Positions 46,190 to 56,215 of a DNA stretch of 64,000 bases are shown one piece after another. Numbering within the stretch: the stretch's first letter is position 1; the number at the start of each line of letters is the position of its first letter. The notes beneath the pieces were generated by a model. That model saw nothing but the letters and a program-made list of their open reading frames with translations. It searched no databases and was not told where the DNA came from. The translations under genes and the position numbers were made by a program. This DNA comes from Semisulcospira habei (taxonomy: Eukaryota; Mollusca; Gastropoda; Semisulcospiridae), in assembly GCA_036245525.1 (NCBI GenBank), contig BTPG01000002.1, forward strand, positions 122,188,451-122,252,450, written 5' to 3'.

Positions 46190-48635
46190 GGTACACACAC
46201 AATCGTTTTAGTATTTCAGACTTCTCATAGACCCAACTTTTATTTGTATTTCAGACTCCTCCTCAAGCATTGATCAGCCTGCCGGGGGCCTGCTTTCTGA
46301 ATCCTCTGCCATGCCAATGACCAACCAGCCTGATGTGAGCCTGCTTTCTGACTCCTCTTCAGAGTTCTCCTCTCAGATCACCAGCAACAAAAATATCGAT
46401 TTTGGTGAAGTTTTCAAGAAACACACGCGAGTCGTTTCACTGTCAAGCCGTGACAAGGAGCATCTTCTAAGGCAACACTGGAGACCATCACCTGGTTTTC
46501 AGTTTCCAACAACAGTGATAAACAACAAGAACCGAAAATTTCAGCATGAGTGGTTGCAAAAGTACTCCTGGCTTGTGTATTCTCCTTTCGAGGATGGGGC
46601 TTACTGCAAGTATTGCCTATTATTTGCAAAGTCTACTGAAAACCTGGGCAAGTTTGTGAAGACGCCATGCAAGAACTGGAATAAAGCCTGTGATCAGATC
46701 AAAAAGCACTCGTTATTACAATACCACAAAGATGCAATGGCAAATGGAGAGCAGTTTTTGACAATCATGGATAAACCAGAGCAGAGCATCGCCAGTGAAA
46801 TCAATCAGAAAAATGCAGAAAACATCGCTGCAAATCGACAAGTTCTGACAAGCCTCTTCAGGATTGTTGAAGTGTGTGGAAGACAGGGGTTAGCTCTGAG
46901 GGGCAACTGTGATGATGGCATTCTTCAGAGTGAGAACAGAAGCAATTTCAATGCCCTTTTGAATCTGTGCATCAATGCAGGAGATGAAACTCTCCGGAAA
47001 CATCTAGATACATGCGATAAGAAGGCCACATACATTTCAAAAAGTACACAAAACAGACTGATAGAGGTTCTTGGTGATCAGATCCGCAACAAGATTCTTG
47101 CAGAAATTATTGCAGCAAAACAGTTTACCGTGCTTGCTGACGAAGTCACAGACAGCTCAAACTGGGAACAACTTTCAATTATATTGAGATTCGTCGATGG
47201 AAGTCTGAAAGTTCGTGAAGAGTTCCTGGCTTTTGTCCAGTGCAGAGATACCACAGGTGAAACACTTTACAACAAGATTGTTGAGTGTCTGGGCTTGTGG
47301 GGGCTTGATTTCAACAATGTTAGAGGACAAGGTTATGACGGGGCCGCAAACATGGCAGGAAAGTTTAAAGGAGTGCAGGCACGTTTTCAAGCAAGGAACA
47401 ACAAAGCACTGTACTTTCACTGTGCTTCCCATAGCTTGAGTCTCTGCATTGTAAAAGCATGCGGCTTGCCTGCAGTGAAGAACATGATGGGAGCACTGAG
47501 GGAACTGTCACTGTTTTTCTCAAACTCTCCAAAGAGACAACGAAAACTTGAAGATACCATCGAAGCATCTCAGCCTGACACGACAAAGACAAAGCTTGTT
47601 GATCTGTGCAGAACAAGATGGGTAGAAAAACATGAAGCACTGGAGGTTTACACATCTCTCTTCCTGGTTGTTCACGACTGTTTGGGACAAATGTGTGAAG
47701 ACAGTGACAATTGGGACAGTGAGACATTGACCAAGGCAACTGGCTTTCTCCACACCTTGAGCAGCAGTGTTTTCCTCGTTGCATTCGTTGTCGTCCGCAA
47801 TTGTTTGCGTTACTTAAAACCCTTGACAGTGAAGCTCCAGAAAAGAACAAAAGATGTTGTCGATGCCTACAGGGAAATCAAAGAGGTCAGTAACTGCATG
47901 TCTTCTATTAGAAGAGATGTCGACACAGCGTTCGTTGCCTGGTTTGGTGAAGTCAGCAAAATGGCAAATGCTTTGACAACTGATGTTGTTGTTCCTCGTC
48001 AAGCATCCCGCCAGACTCTCCGTGACAACCAACCTGCGGCCACTCCAGAAGAATATTTCAAGATTAGCATTGCCATTCCTTTCTTGGAACACCTGTCAAC
48101 CGAATTGGACTCGAGGTTCAAAAATGCTGACCTAGCAGTTGATGGTCTCTGTCTGGTGCCAAGCACTTTAATAGACAACCAGGATGGTTTCATGCAGGTT
48201 CCAGAAGGGGTGAAGACACTGGCAATGTTGTGGGAGTCTGACCTACCAGACAACGCTACCCTTGATGCAGAATACCAACGGTGGGTTTGCAAATGGCGAA
48301 GTGCTGCTGAGAATGCGACAGCTATCATCCCATCCACGGCATCAGAAGCACTGAAACACTGTGACAGGGATTTTTATCCCAACCTGTTCATCATGCTAAA
48401 GAACCTTTGCACCCTGCCTGTCACTACTGCCGAGTGTGAGCGTTCAAACAGTCAGTTGCGCAACCTGAAAAACTACCTGCGCTCTACAATGGGGCAACAG
48501 AGACTCAATGCACTTGCTTTACTGAAAGTGCACAGGGATGTTGATATTGACTTCAAAGAGGCAGTGAACTGTTTTGCCAGAAGATACAATTCACAAATGG
48601 TACTAATGCCGAGGAACATAGTGCAGCAAGACTGA
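43642..48635 (+). CDS. hAT-superfamily transposase, ZMYM1-like, three exons
   Basis: Model: 43642-43720, 44864-44962, 46255-48635, GT-AG introns, both phase 1, 852 aa. The N-terminus is Ser-rich with a basic PRKRQK (possible nuclear signal). A TTF-type zinc finger follows at about 155-195 (YSPFEDGAYCKYCLLF). The transposase core has LADEVTD (Asp about 355) and GYDGAANMAG (Asp about 421), and the C-terminal dimerisation region has AECERSNS (Glu about 788) followed by LNALALLKVHRDV. These match the DDE triad and RNase-H-fold of hAT proteins in the ZMYM1 / 52-kDa repressor group. It would bind transposon ends and cut and paste DNA in the nucleus. Uninterrupted. Either an autonomous transposon or a domesticated gene. 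Confidence 0.85.
44767..44843 (+). repeat. L2-like LINE/SINE 3' tail in hAT intron 1
   Basis: AGCGCTTA (44767-44774) pairs with TAAGCGCT (44789-44796), followed by ATATAAG and (TAA)n. It ends about 20 bp upstream of the exon 2 acceptor. Confidence 0.75.
44864..44962 (+). CDS. hAT transposase exon 2
   Basis: Acceptor CGGCAG, 99 nt that stay open in the linked frame (DDAVPRKRQK), donor GTGAGT. Confidence 0.7.
45292..45371. repeat. (CT)n, left border of LINE copy 7
   Basis: Forty CT dinucleotides within hAT intron 2. Confidence 0.96.
45372..46100 (+). mobile_element. 5'-truncated CR1-group LINE (copy 7), 3' UTR only
   Basis: GT/GC-rich 3' UTR with (GT)n at about 45390-45465 and 45745-45790 and a G run near 45531. 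Fold: CAACGG (46024-46029) with CCGTTG (46067-46072), TGGT with ACCA inside it, then AATAAA and ATTGTTC repeats into (CT)n. Inserted in intron 2 of the hAT gene. Confidence 0.8.
46101..46188. repeat. (CT)n, right border of LINE copy 7
   Basis: About 44 CT dinucleotides, 66 bp upstream of the exon 3 acceptor. Confidence 0.96.
46255..48635 (+). CDS. hAT transposase exon 3 (main exon)
   Basis: Acceptor TTTCAG at 46254, with a second TTTCAGACT-type acceptor at 46220. The frame is open from the acceptor; an internal ATG at 46311 would give 774 aa if transcription started here. TGA at 48633-48635. Confidence 0.92.
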
Positions 48636-48899
48636 ACTGAAGTGAAAGCAGGGCCCTGATGTTCATAAACTACAAGGTAAAGCTTTATACCGTTAACGAT
48701 CAACGAAAAGTAGTGAATAATAATAGTATACAAAACATCTCTGTTGATAAATAAATGTTTGTGTGTGTGTGTGTGTGGGGGGGGGGGGGTGTTTTTTTTA
48801 AGGGAGGGGCAGGTGATAATTTTTGTACCCCAGAGTTTGTCAGTTCGATTGTTCAAAAAGCTCAAAGTCCCCAGACCATCACAAATGGCTTTTTCAAGG

Positions 48900-49054
48900 C
48901 TCAGATTGCACCAGATTGCACCATTTTGCATCCTTGAAAAAAAAAAATTCCGGGGGGGCATGCCCCCGGACCCCCCTAGAAGGCTCGGCGCTTCGCGCCT
49001 TCGCTTTATACTGAATCTGTAACCCCCCCATCGACTTTTCCCAGGTCCGGCCCT

Positions 49055-49055
<1 letters not shown>
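48900..49055 (+). mobile_element. Probable 3' end of a hAT element
   Basis: Holds ATTGCACCAGATTGCACC, then the palindrome CCGGGGGGGCATGCCCCCGG and GGTCCGGCCCTG at the end; CAGGGCCGGACC read inward is a hAT-like terminus. A matching left end was not found. The subterminal part recurs at about 56075-56166. Confidence 0.55.

Positions 49056-49107
<52 letters not shown>
49056..49107. repeat. (GT)n microsatellite
   Basis: Directly follows the presumed hAT right end. Confidence 0.95.
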
Positions 49108-49109
<2 letters not shown>

Positions 49110-50168
49110 ACACCAAATGACTGAACTGGGTTACTTTCTTTACCATCCTTATGCAATCTGGGTCTGTGTAAAATTTTGGGTGGCCAGATCAGACACCCAT
49201 TTTTTCTGAGGGTTGTTTCTGTATTATCTTTCATTCAAAATTCAGAAAAAAATATCAAAATACGATGTGCCCATTTTAACAGATTTACTTCATCGTTGTG
49301 TTTCAGGGATGCCCTGGGCCTGTGTGTGGACACGGAAGCGGCCGGAGTGTTTTCAGATCAATTTGATTGGTCCAACACCGATGAACGGAGTTCCTTCCCT
49401 TGCTTAAACGTCTTTCGTCTCCAACGGACGCACCGGTCATTCTCTCGCATTTGCAGAGGTATTTTATGCAATATTTCTTAGTTAAGAGCACGCCCAAATG
49501 TACTTGTTCAGTGCAGTTATTTAACTGAGAGATGCCTCCAATCCCCGTACCCGTTTGGCCCAGAAAAATAAGGCGTCTGCTTTCAAACGTGTCTTCGGCC
49601 GCACCGGCCGGGCCTGACCGTTGAGTCTTGTAGTAAATGATAATAGAACCCCACGATTTTAACAAAAGCTTTCTTCTTCAATGAAAGGAATTCGTTCAAT
49701 AACCCCATTACAAGGTCAATCTGCCACGCGATTTTGTTTCTTCTTTCTTTTTTTTTTCTGACGTGTTAACTTGCCACATGCATGCACAGTAACTATCAGT
49801 TGACTTTTTTTTTTTTTTTAAAACAAAAATGGCGCCAGATTTCAATCCTCGTTCGCAAAACTGCCTCGCGATTCGAAGAACGAACGTCCACAAACAGGTC
49901 TCGTTTAGGAATGTGCAACTGAAGTATCGCTTTTTACTGTATTGCCAGTTTTTAGTTCTCAGGGTCACCCTGGTCAGCCCCACAGGGTGGGTTTTTCTCT
50001 CAATTCTGGGGCATGCATGTGTTTCTGTCTACCCTTTGTCCATTCACCTGTATAAATTTGCCTTTTTAAAACTCTCCCTACTGTCTGCACTGCCTGTAGC
50101 TCTTGATATTGGATGTGTGTTGCTAAATGGTCTTAGCTTTATGTCTTGGCCCCATGTGTTAGGTTTAT
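49108..50168. other. No gene assigned
   Basis: Short frames only. A TTTCAG acceptor-like site near 49305 might belong to an upstream exon of the following gene, but no frame supports it. Confidence 0.4.
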
Positions 50169-50382
50169 TTAACTCATTCTACCCCAGACACACCACGGCA
50201 GGATAAGGATCCACCATGATAGTTCAAGGGTGATGCCAGAATAGCTTGGCGCCTACGGGCGCCAAGCTATTCTGGCATCTCCCTTGAACTATCATGGTCG
50301 ATCTGTGCCCTGCACTGCAATGCAGTCTTGAGAGGACAGGGGCAAAATTTAAGGATTTTGGTGTTGGGGTAGAATGAGTTAA
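50169..50382. repeat. TTAA hairpin element, TTCAAGGG family (214 bp)
   Basis: Terminal inverted repeats TTAACTCATTCTACCCCA and TGGGGTAGAATGAGTTAA. The core hairpin is 50207-50303: GATAGTTCAAGGGTGATGCC then AGAATAGCTTGGCGCC, with the complement after a loop of about four bases. Confidence 0.93.
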
Positions 50383-50614
50383 CGTATTTGACCGGCAGGC
50401 GACATACATGGCAATGTTCTGTTTAGGTGGGTTTTTTTTCACAAGCAGTGCAGGCACGTCCTGAGAAAGCCTAGTGGCTGTCGGGACGTTAAGCAATGTA
50501 CAATCAATCTGATTCAAAATGTCAGTTGGTTTACATGGTTGTATTGGACATGTTCTCAGCAACACCATTTTGGTCACACCGGCTCAGGACTTTCTGGCAC
50601 ACACCCAGCGCCGG

Positions 50615-50743
50615 ATGGCAGCAGGATGTCCAAACCCATCAGGATCTATGCTGCAGAATCATGGCCCCCCAGCCTCTGCCACAGAGGGTGCGTCTGGTAG
50701 GAGGGTGCATGGACGGCAGCGGAATGCCCCCAATTACAAACTG
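50615..50743 (+). CDS. Recombinase gene exon 1
   Basis: ATG, 43 codons ending RNAPNYKL, donor GTAAGT. An ATG 96 bp upstream is in the same frame; a CTCAG acceptor-like site at about 50587 makes a still earlier exon possible. Confidence 0.6.
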
Positions 50744-53700
50744 GTAAGTAAAGTGATTCTATGATCATCTTCATTTTATTGGCTGGCGTGCGTGCGAAGC
50801 AAAAGTGAGTTTATGTTCTGGGCCACTGGTCGTCCGTCCGTCGTCCATGGTAAACTTTAACTCATTCTACCCCAACACCAAAATCCTTAAATTTTGCCCC
50901 TGTCCTCTCAAGACCGCATTGCAGCGCAGGACACAGATCGACCATGATAGTTCAAGGGTGGTGCCAGAATAGCTTGGCGCCCGTAGGCGCCAAGCTGTTC
51001 TGGCATCACCTTTGAACTATCATGGTCGATCCTTATCCCAGGGTGGGATTCTTCCGCGTTTCCGCGGATTTCCGTGGAAATTCTTTCACAATTCCGCTGA
51101 AGCATATTTATTTTCCGCGTCTAATAACAACAAAAAAGACGAGAAAAAAAAAAATCTTCTTAAATGGCAAAAAAATCTCAAATGGGTTGGATTTGTATGC
51201 AGTTTGGTTCACTATCGCCCGACACTTCCGGTAGCTTTAGGTCGCAGTGGAAAATGGCGGTGAAAAAGGATATTGTCCAAGACAGAGTGCCGTTTAGTGT
51301 GCATCTGAACATAAACTGGTACGCACATTCCATTTTTATACTGCAGATCAGGAGTGTCATAACAAAGTCCATTTTCGGGTGTGTTTGGTCTCGCTCCCCG
51401 TGTCGGTTTTTGGATACTTTGGCGAACGGTGGACACGCGTGCCTATCCCCCCCCCCCCCTCCCCCTGTCGTTTGATTTTTCGGCCGCTGAAAATGAAGGA
51501 CATGAAACCACCCCCCCACCCCCCCCCCCCACCCCCCCCCCCACCCCCCCCCACCCCACCCACCCACCCACCCACCCCCCACCAATGTCGTTTGATTTTC
51601 CGCGTTTTCTTTCTTACTAGAATCCCACCCCTGTTATCCTGCTGTGGTGTGTCTGGGGGTAGAATGAGTTAACGGTGGCATTTTCTCGGAGACTATTCAA
51701 GCCACATTCTTCAAGCTTGGCCCAAGGATACTTTGTGGCAAGACCTTTTTAAACATGCCAATTTGAGTGACCTCTCTCAAAGGGTCACGCAGGGTTGACA
51801 AATGTGTGAAAACTGCTTGCATTTTCAGAAAACGTGGATTTTGACTGCTGCAGAAGCCAGCCCTCGTCACCGAGGTCACACATATGTAAATCGGTCATAC
51901 ACGGGATTACTCTTTTTATTCTTGTGCAAGGCCCCTTTAAACCAAAATTGGGCTGTTTCTGTTTCTAAGGCAGCTTTGGTTTTAATCTTTCTTTCTTTCT
52001 TTCTCCAGTTGGCAAATGGCGCCTGGGGTGGACCCGAGACTGAGAGCAGTGCCAGCGCATCGCAATACGAGGGCAGTGATGACGAGGAGTTTGTTCCTGG
52101 CTCGAGCTCACCGGATTCAGAGGGTGTGTCAGCATCAATTGCTGGGATCTCGGACATAGACAGTATTGTATCGACTATGTTAGATTTCATCAAAGTGGCA
52201 GGTTTGGGGTGGCCAGGTGTTGGTGACGCTAGTACCAGCAAGGTGCAGTGTGCGTTAGGGGGTGGCAATGAGAATGTGGATAGGCAGGAGGAACATGATG
52301 CTGGAAAGAGTGGGGAAAGAGCACTTACAGAAGAAACGGGTGTGCACGTGTCGCAGAGAGGGAAAGGAAAGTACAAATGGGACAAGAAACATGCATGCAA
52401 ATTGTGTGGCAAGCTTGTCTTGAAAATGAGCACGCACTTACAAGATGTCCATGCAGATGAGGCTGACGTTGCTAAAATTTTGTCGATGAAAAAAGGGACC
52501 AAGCAGAGACGTCGAGCATGGATCAGACTACAAGATGAGGGTGATTACATGCATAACGTTGCTGTTCTTGAAAACAAATCCGGATGTTTGATTCCTAAGT
52601 ATTGCACCAAAACTAGTAAGGCAGACGACCTTCTCGCCTGTAGCCATTGCAAAGGGCTCTATCAAAAAAAGCTGATCTCTGTACACTCAAAACGTTGCTG
52701 TCAGAAGCCAGGAGGGTTTCAGATCACTCGGCGAGGGGACGCCGCTCGCCGTGGTCGGCTCATGCTTCCAATACCCTTAGACGTTGAATTTTCCTTCTAC
52801 CACAAGGTCTTGGCTACCCAGAGAGATGATGAGATAAGCCGTCTCATCAGAACTGACCCCTTGCTTCTTGAGTATGGAAAGAGATTATTTGACCGCAGGG
52901 ACATTGAAGAACACACGGCTGGACAAATCAGCTCCAGGATGCGGGAGTTAGGGAGACTGTTGAAGATTATCAGAGTGAGGTCAGAAATGAAAATCGCAAG
53001 TTTAAATGCTGTGATCAATTCAGCTAGCTTTGATCATGTTGTCCTGGCTGTAAAAGAGCTAGCAGATTTTGATGAGGACACACATCAGTTCAAAAAAGGC
53101 AATCTCGCAATGCGCATAGGCCATGCTTTGAAAAAGTGTTCACAGATCAAACAGTCACAGGCATCCAAACAGCTTGGACAGGGTTCAGACGACAGGTGGC
53201 GACAGGAGCTCTCTGAGGCGCAGCGGTTTGACTCCGTCTTCGACGGGGACTGGTATGATTGTGTGTCCGCTACAGCAGCCCAGTCGGTCGGGAAAATGAC
53301 CATGAACAAACCCAAGCTGATCCCATCATGTGAAGATGTGAGGAAGGTCCAACAGCTTCTTGAGACAAGGATGGTTTCGGAAGATTATCCGACAGTGGTT
53401 AAAGCAACTCTTTGTGCTGTATCACTTTTCAACCGAAAACGAGGGGGAGAAGTTCAGAGAATGAAGGTGTCAGACTTCCAGAATGCTAAGATTGGATCGA
53501 TCACCAATCAAGATATCTTGAAAGGTCTCACAGAGGTTGAGAAGAAAATGGTGAATCATTTTCAGCGAGTGGAAATCAGAGGCAAGTTTAATAGGAGTGT
53601 TCCCGTTTTGCTGACGAAGAAGATGATGACAACTGTGGACAGAATCCTTCAAATGAGGCAATCGGTGCCAGCTCTCGCTGATTCCCAGTACATCTTTGCC

Positions 53701-54426
53701 ACACCTTCTGGTCAGAGGCCTTACAGAGGCCATGATGTTCTGAAGGCCCATGCCCTAGAAGCAGGGGTGTCATACCCAGCCATGTTCACATTTACTCAGT
53801 TGCGGAAACAGGTTGCAACTTTGGCTCAGTCAATGGCCATCTCGGAGTTAGACCAGGATCAGCTGGCAGATTTCCTTGGCCATGATATTCGGATACATCG
53901 CCATATCTACCGCCAACCTCAAGACGTCCTTCAAAAGGCAAAAGTGGCAAAGATTCTTCTGTCAGTTAACAATGGGATGACAGATTTTGAGAGTTGCATT
54001 AGAGCTGAGCTGGGCGATGATGAAGAGATTGACTTTGACAATGAAGACGCATCAGAAACTGGCAGAGAGGTCTCGGGGGGAACAGCACCTGTGAATGAAG
54101 CAAGTAGCAAGTCAGCAACACAGGAATCGATGAGCATGACGGAGAAAAGACGTCCAGAGCCTGATGACAATCTAGATAGTTTTGATGATGACAGTACTGC
54201 GTCGGCTCCTGTTCGAAAGAAAGCTAGATTTACAAGAAAACCATGGGGGGAAGCTGAAGAGAAAGCTGTTCAAACTCGTTTCAAGACACACCTCGTCATG
54301 AACAAACTTCCTGGAAAGGCCGAGATACAGTATGCAATGGCGCTGGAACCTGCACTTAGACATAGGCGCTGGACAAACATTAAGGATTACGTCCGCAACA
54401 GACTGAAAAAGTTACAAAAGAAATGA
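50615..54426 (+). CDS. Zinc-finger tyrosine-recombinase (Crypton-like) protein, two exons
   Basis: Model: 50615-50743 joined to 52009-54426, phase 0, 848 aa. The first exon is open upstream to an ATG at 50519. The second exon reads open from 51802, but a polypyrimidine-AG acceptor at 52008 and the join NYKL|LANGAW favour splicing. An acidic N-terminus is followed by two Cys/His zinc-finger-like modules (about 172-195 and 246-270). The recombinase domain has Arg about 521 (NRKRGGEVQRM), Arg about 642 (FTQLRKQVAT), His about 668 (FLGH) and the likely nucleophile Tyr about 677 (HIYRQP). The C-terminus is acidic, then a Myb/SANT-like region. Tyrosine recombinases cut and rejoin DNA through a 3'-phosphotyrosine. 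The first residue of HxxR is Thr here, so activity is uncertain. Transposon or domesticated gene. Confidence 0.8.
50775..50860 (+). repeat. Dispersed GGCATTTTCTCGGAGAC repeat, left part
   Basis: GTTCTGGGCCACTGGTCGTC and CCATGGTAAACTTTAA; it continues at 51669 after the inserted hairpin element. Copies at 61880-62080 and 63175-63370. Confidence 0.7.
50861..51668. mobile_element. TTAA hairpin element interrupted by another transposon
   Basis: CTCATTCTACCCC and GGGGGTAGAATGAG termini flanked by TTAA at 50857-50860 and 51669-51672. Core hairpin at 50936-51031. The right half is displaced by the 595-bp insertion at 51039-51633. Confidence 0.9.
51039..51633 (+). mobile_element. hAT-like non-autonomous element nested in the hairpin element
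   Basis: Ends CAGGGTGGGATTC and GAATCCCACCCCTG, flanked by TTATCC on both sides (51033-51038 and 51634-51639). The interior is C-rich (51449-51577) with a direct repeat TGTCGTTTGATTTT. No transposase. Confidence 0.88.
51669..51835 (+). repeat. Dispersed GGCATTTTCTCGGAGAC repeat, right part
   Basis: GGTGGCATTTTCTCGGAGAC, ATACTTTGTGGCAAGACC and GGGTTGACAAATGTGTGAAA in order, as in the other copies. Confidence 0.7.
52009..54426 (+). CDS. Recombinase gene exon 2
   Basis: Follows a run of TTTCT repeats and CCAG. Uninterrupted 805 codons to TGA at 54424-54426. Confidence 0.9.
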   Translation: MANGAWGGPETESSASASQYEGSDDEEFVPGSSSPDSEGVSASIAGISDIDSIVSTMLDFIKVAGLGWPGVGDASTSKVQCALGGGNENVDRQEEHDAGKSGERALTEETGVHVSQRGKGKYKWDKKHACKLCGKLVLKMSTHLQDVHADEADVAKILSMKKGTKQRRRAWIRLQDEGDYMHNVAVLENKSGCLIPKYCTKTSKADDLLACSHCKGLYQKKLISVHSKRCCQKPGGFQITRRGDAARRGRLMLPIPLDVEFSFYHKVLATQRDDEISRLIRTDPLLLEYGKRLFDRRDIEEHTAGQISSRMRELGRLLKIIRVRSEMKIASLNAVINSASFDHVVLAVKELADFDEDTHQFKKGNLAMRIGHALKKCSQIKQSQASKQLGQGSDDRWRQELSEAQRFDSVFDGDWYDCVSATAAQSVGKMTMNKPKLIPSCEDVRKVQQLLETRMVSEDYPTVVKATLCAVSLFNRKRGGEVQRMKVSDFQNAKIGSITNQDILKGLTEVEKKMVNHFQRVEIRGKFNRSVPVLLTKKMMTTVDRILQMRQSVPALADSQYIFATPSGQRPYRGHDVLKAHALEAGVSYPAMFTFTQLRKQVATLAQSMAISELDQDQLADFLGHDIRIHRHIYRQPQDVLQKAKVAKILLSVNNGMTDFESCIRAELGDDEEIDFDNEDASETGREVSGGTAPVNEASSKSATQESMSMTEKRRPEPDDNLDSFDDDSTASAPVRKKARFTRKPWGEAEEKAVQTRFKTHLVMNKLPGKAEIQYAMALEPALRHRRWTNIKDYVRNRLKKLQKK

Positions 54427-55187
54427 ATTGAGCCGCCACTCGCAGCATTTTCGATTTCATACAGATTTATTACATCAGTGTTATTATTGGGGTGGTTTCA
54501 GCATGTATAGCCTGCTTTTTTTTTTTTTTTTTTTTTTTTTAATCTGATGGACGCCTGGATCATTTGTGACCCTCTCTCTCACAAAATCAGTCTTAAGAAC
54601 TCGCATTTTGCATGTTTTGACATATAAGCATTTATGAAAACTACAGTGTTTGCTGATTACTGTGATATATGACTGTATGCTGTAGTGCAAAAATTGTAAA
54701 AGCTGTTCTTAAGTTTTAAAGTTGTTAAAGCCTCCGGCGGCCATTTTGAGAAAACAGCCTGTGAAGTTTCTGTGTGCAGCATAATTGGGGCCAAGGGCAG
54801 ACTTTTAAAATCATTTTTTACCTATTTAATGGCATTTTTCATGATAAAGATTTTAACCATACGATACTTTGGTGTATGTAGAATACATTTCTCCCAAAAA
54901 GTGAAAATGCCCCAGATTGACCCCCCCACCACATATTATTGCGTGTAGTGCTGATTGGCTCGCTGCGAGTTAAGACTGGTTTCGTGAGAAAGGGTCACAT
55001 TTTGTATACTGTATAACCTTTGGATTTGCAAAACGAAACAGCCGGCTGGGGACAAAAGACAATATAATAAGATAAGAAAACCATTGACAATGTAAAAATT
55101 GATTACAAGAGTGTTATTGGGGGGGGGGGGGGGGATCATTTTGTAATATACTGCATGCCATTTTAAAAACTCTGCAAATGAAAGAAT
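54427..55187. other. 3' flank of the recombinase gene, no gene
   Basis: A poly-T run at about 54518-54540 and a G run at about 55120-55133. No coding evidence and no clear polyadenylation signal close to the stop. Confidence 0.45.
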
Positions 55188-56215
55188 CAGAGCATGGAAT
55201 TTTCCTCTTTTTGGCGGATTTCCGCTTAAATGAAGCTGCCATTCCGCCGAATTTCCGCCGAAAACAAAATCGTAAAGTCACTATTCCAATACCGTGTTTC
55301 GTGATCTTTATGTGGCGGATATCCCCAAATCGCGTATTGAAAATTGAGCGAGGCGTTAGCTTTAGCTCGCACAGGTCACTTCCGGTCTTCAGTGGAGTCG
55401 TAGTCTGGTCAAAATACGGCGAAGAGAAAATACTTAAACGCGGAGACAGAATAGACGTCAGACGATTCTGGAGCCAAGAATATTTGGAGATGGACTTGGC
55501 TCGAGAAAAGCGTAAACGACGAGCTCCGCGCTCAGTGTATTCGCAAGTTAGCCGGGCCTGTGGGCAGGCGTATTGCCGCGAACTGCGCAGAGTTGATATT
55601 AACTACGCGGCCGCGTAGCACTTGATGCTCACGTGTCTACAGCGAAACACAAGAAAGCTAAAAGCAGTGCCATTGGAAATCTTACTCATGATGGTGAATA
55701 AATTTATTACAATGTATTTTTTCCCAGTAAAGTTTGATGAAATTATGTTGAAAAATCTATATAACCTTTCTCCAGCTCAGTGACCATGGTACATAGTATT
55801 AAATAAGAGATAAAAGGAATCCATACTTACAGCTGATTAAGCAGAGATTATTAAAGAAAGTATATATATTATATAATTAAACTCAAATTTAAAAAAAAAT
55901 GGAAAGACATTCAGATGTATTTTGAATAAGCATTTGGATATAAATATTCTGTTGAATACTTTGTTTTAGTATAACTTTTAAACCTTTGACACAAAAAAAT
56001 AAAAAGTGCACCCCAAAAATAAGAAAAAAAAAGCAAGATTTTTAGGTGGTTAAACTGCTCAGTTTCTCTCTAAAATGCACCAGATTGCACAAATTTTAAG
56101 GTAAATTTTCAAAATTTTTTCCGGGGGGGGGGGGGGGGGGGGGGGCATGCCCCCGGACCCCCCTAGTGAAAAGGGGTTTTCCTCTTTTTTTTAGTACGAG
56201 TAATTCCATGCTCTG
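55188..56215 (+). mobile_element. hAT-like non-autonomous element, 1028 bp
   Basis: Ends CAGAGCATGGAATT and AATTCCATGCTCTG, flanked by AAGAAT (55182-55187 and 56216-56221). Contains a 146-codon frame (55178-55618, start outside the element) without a known domain, and a 3' subterminal block with GCACCAGATTGCAC and a GGCATGCCCCCGG palindrome shared with the hAT 3' region at 48906-48985. Confidence 0.85.

Noticed and set aside
51802..52008. Coding start of the recombinase gene at the ATG at 51802 (69 extra residues)
   Set aside because: This segment overlaps a dispersed repeat and ends in a polypyrimidine-AG acceptor, so it is probably intron.
55178..55618. 146-aa basic protein
   Set aside because: It begins in flanking DNA and runs into a non-autonomous hAT-like element; no recognised domain.
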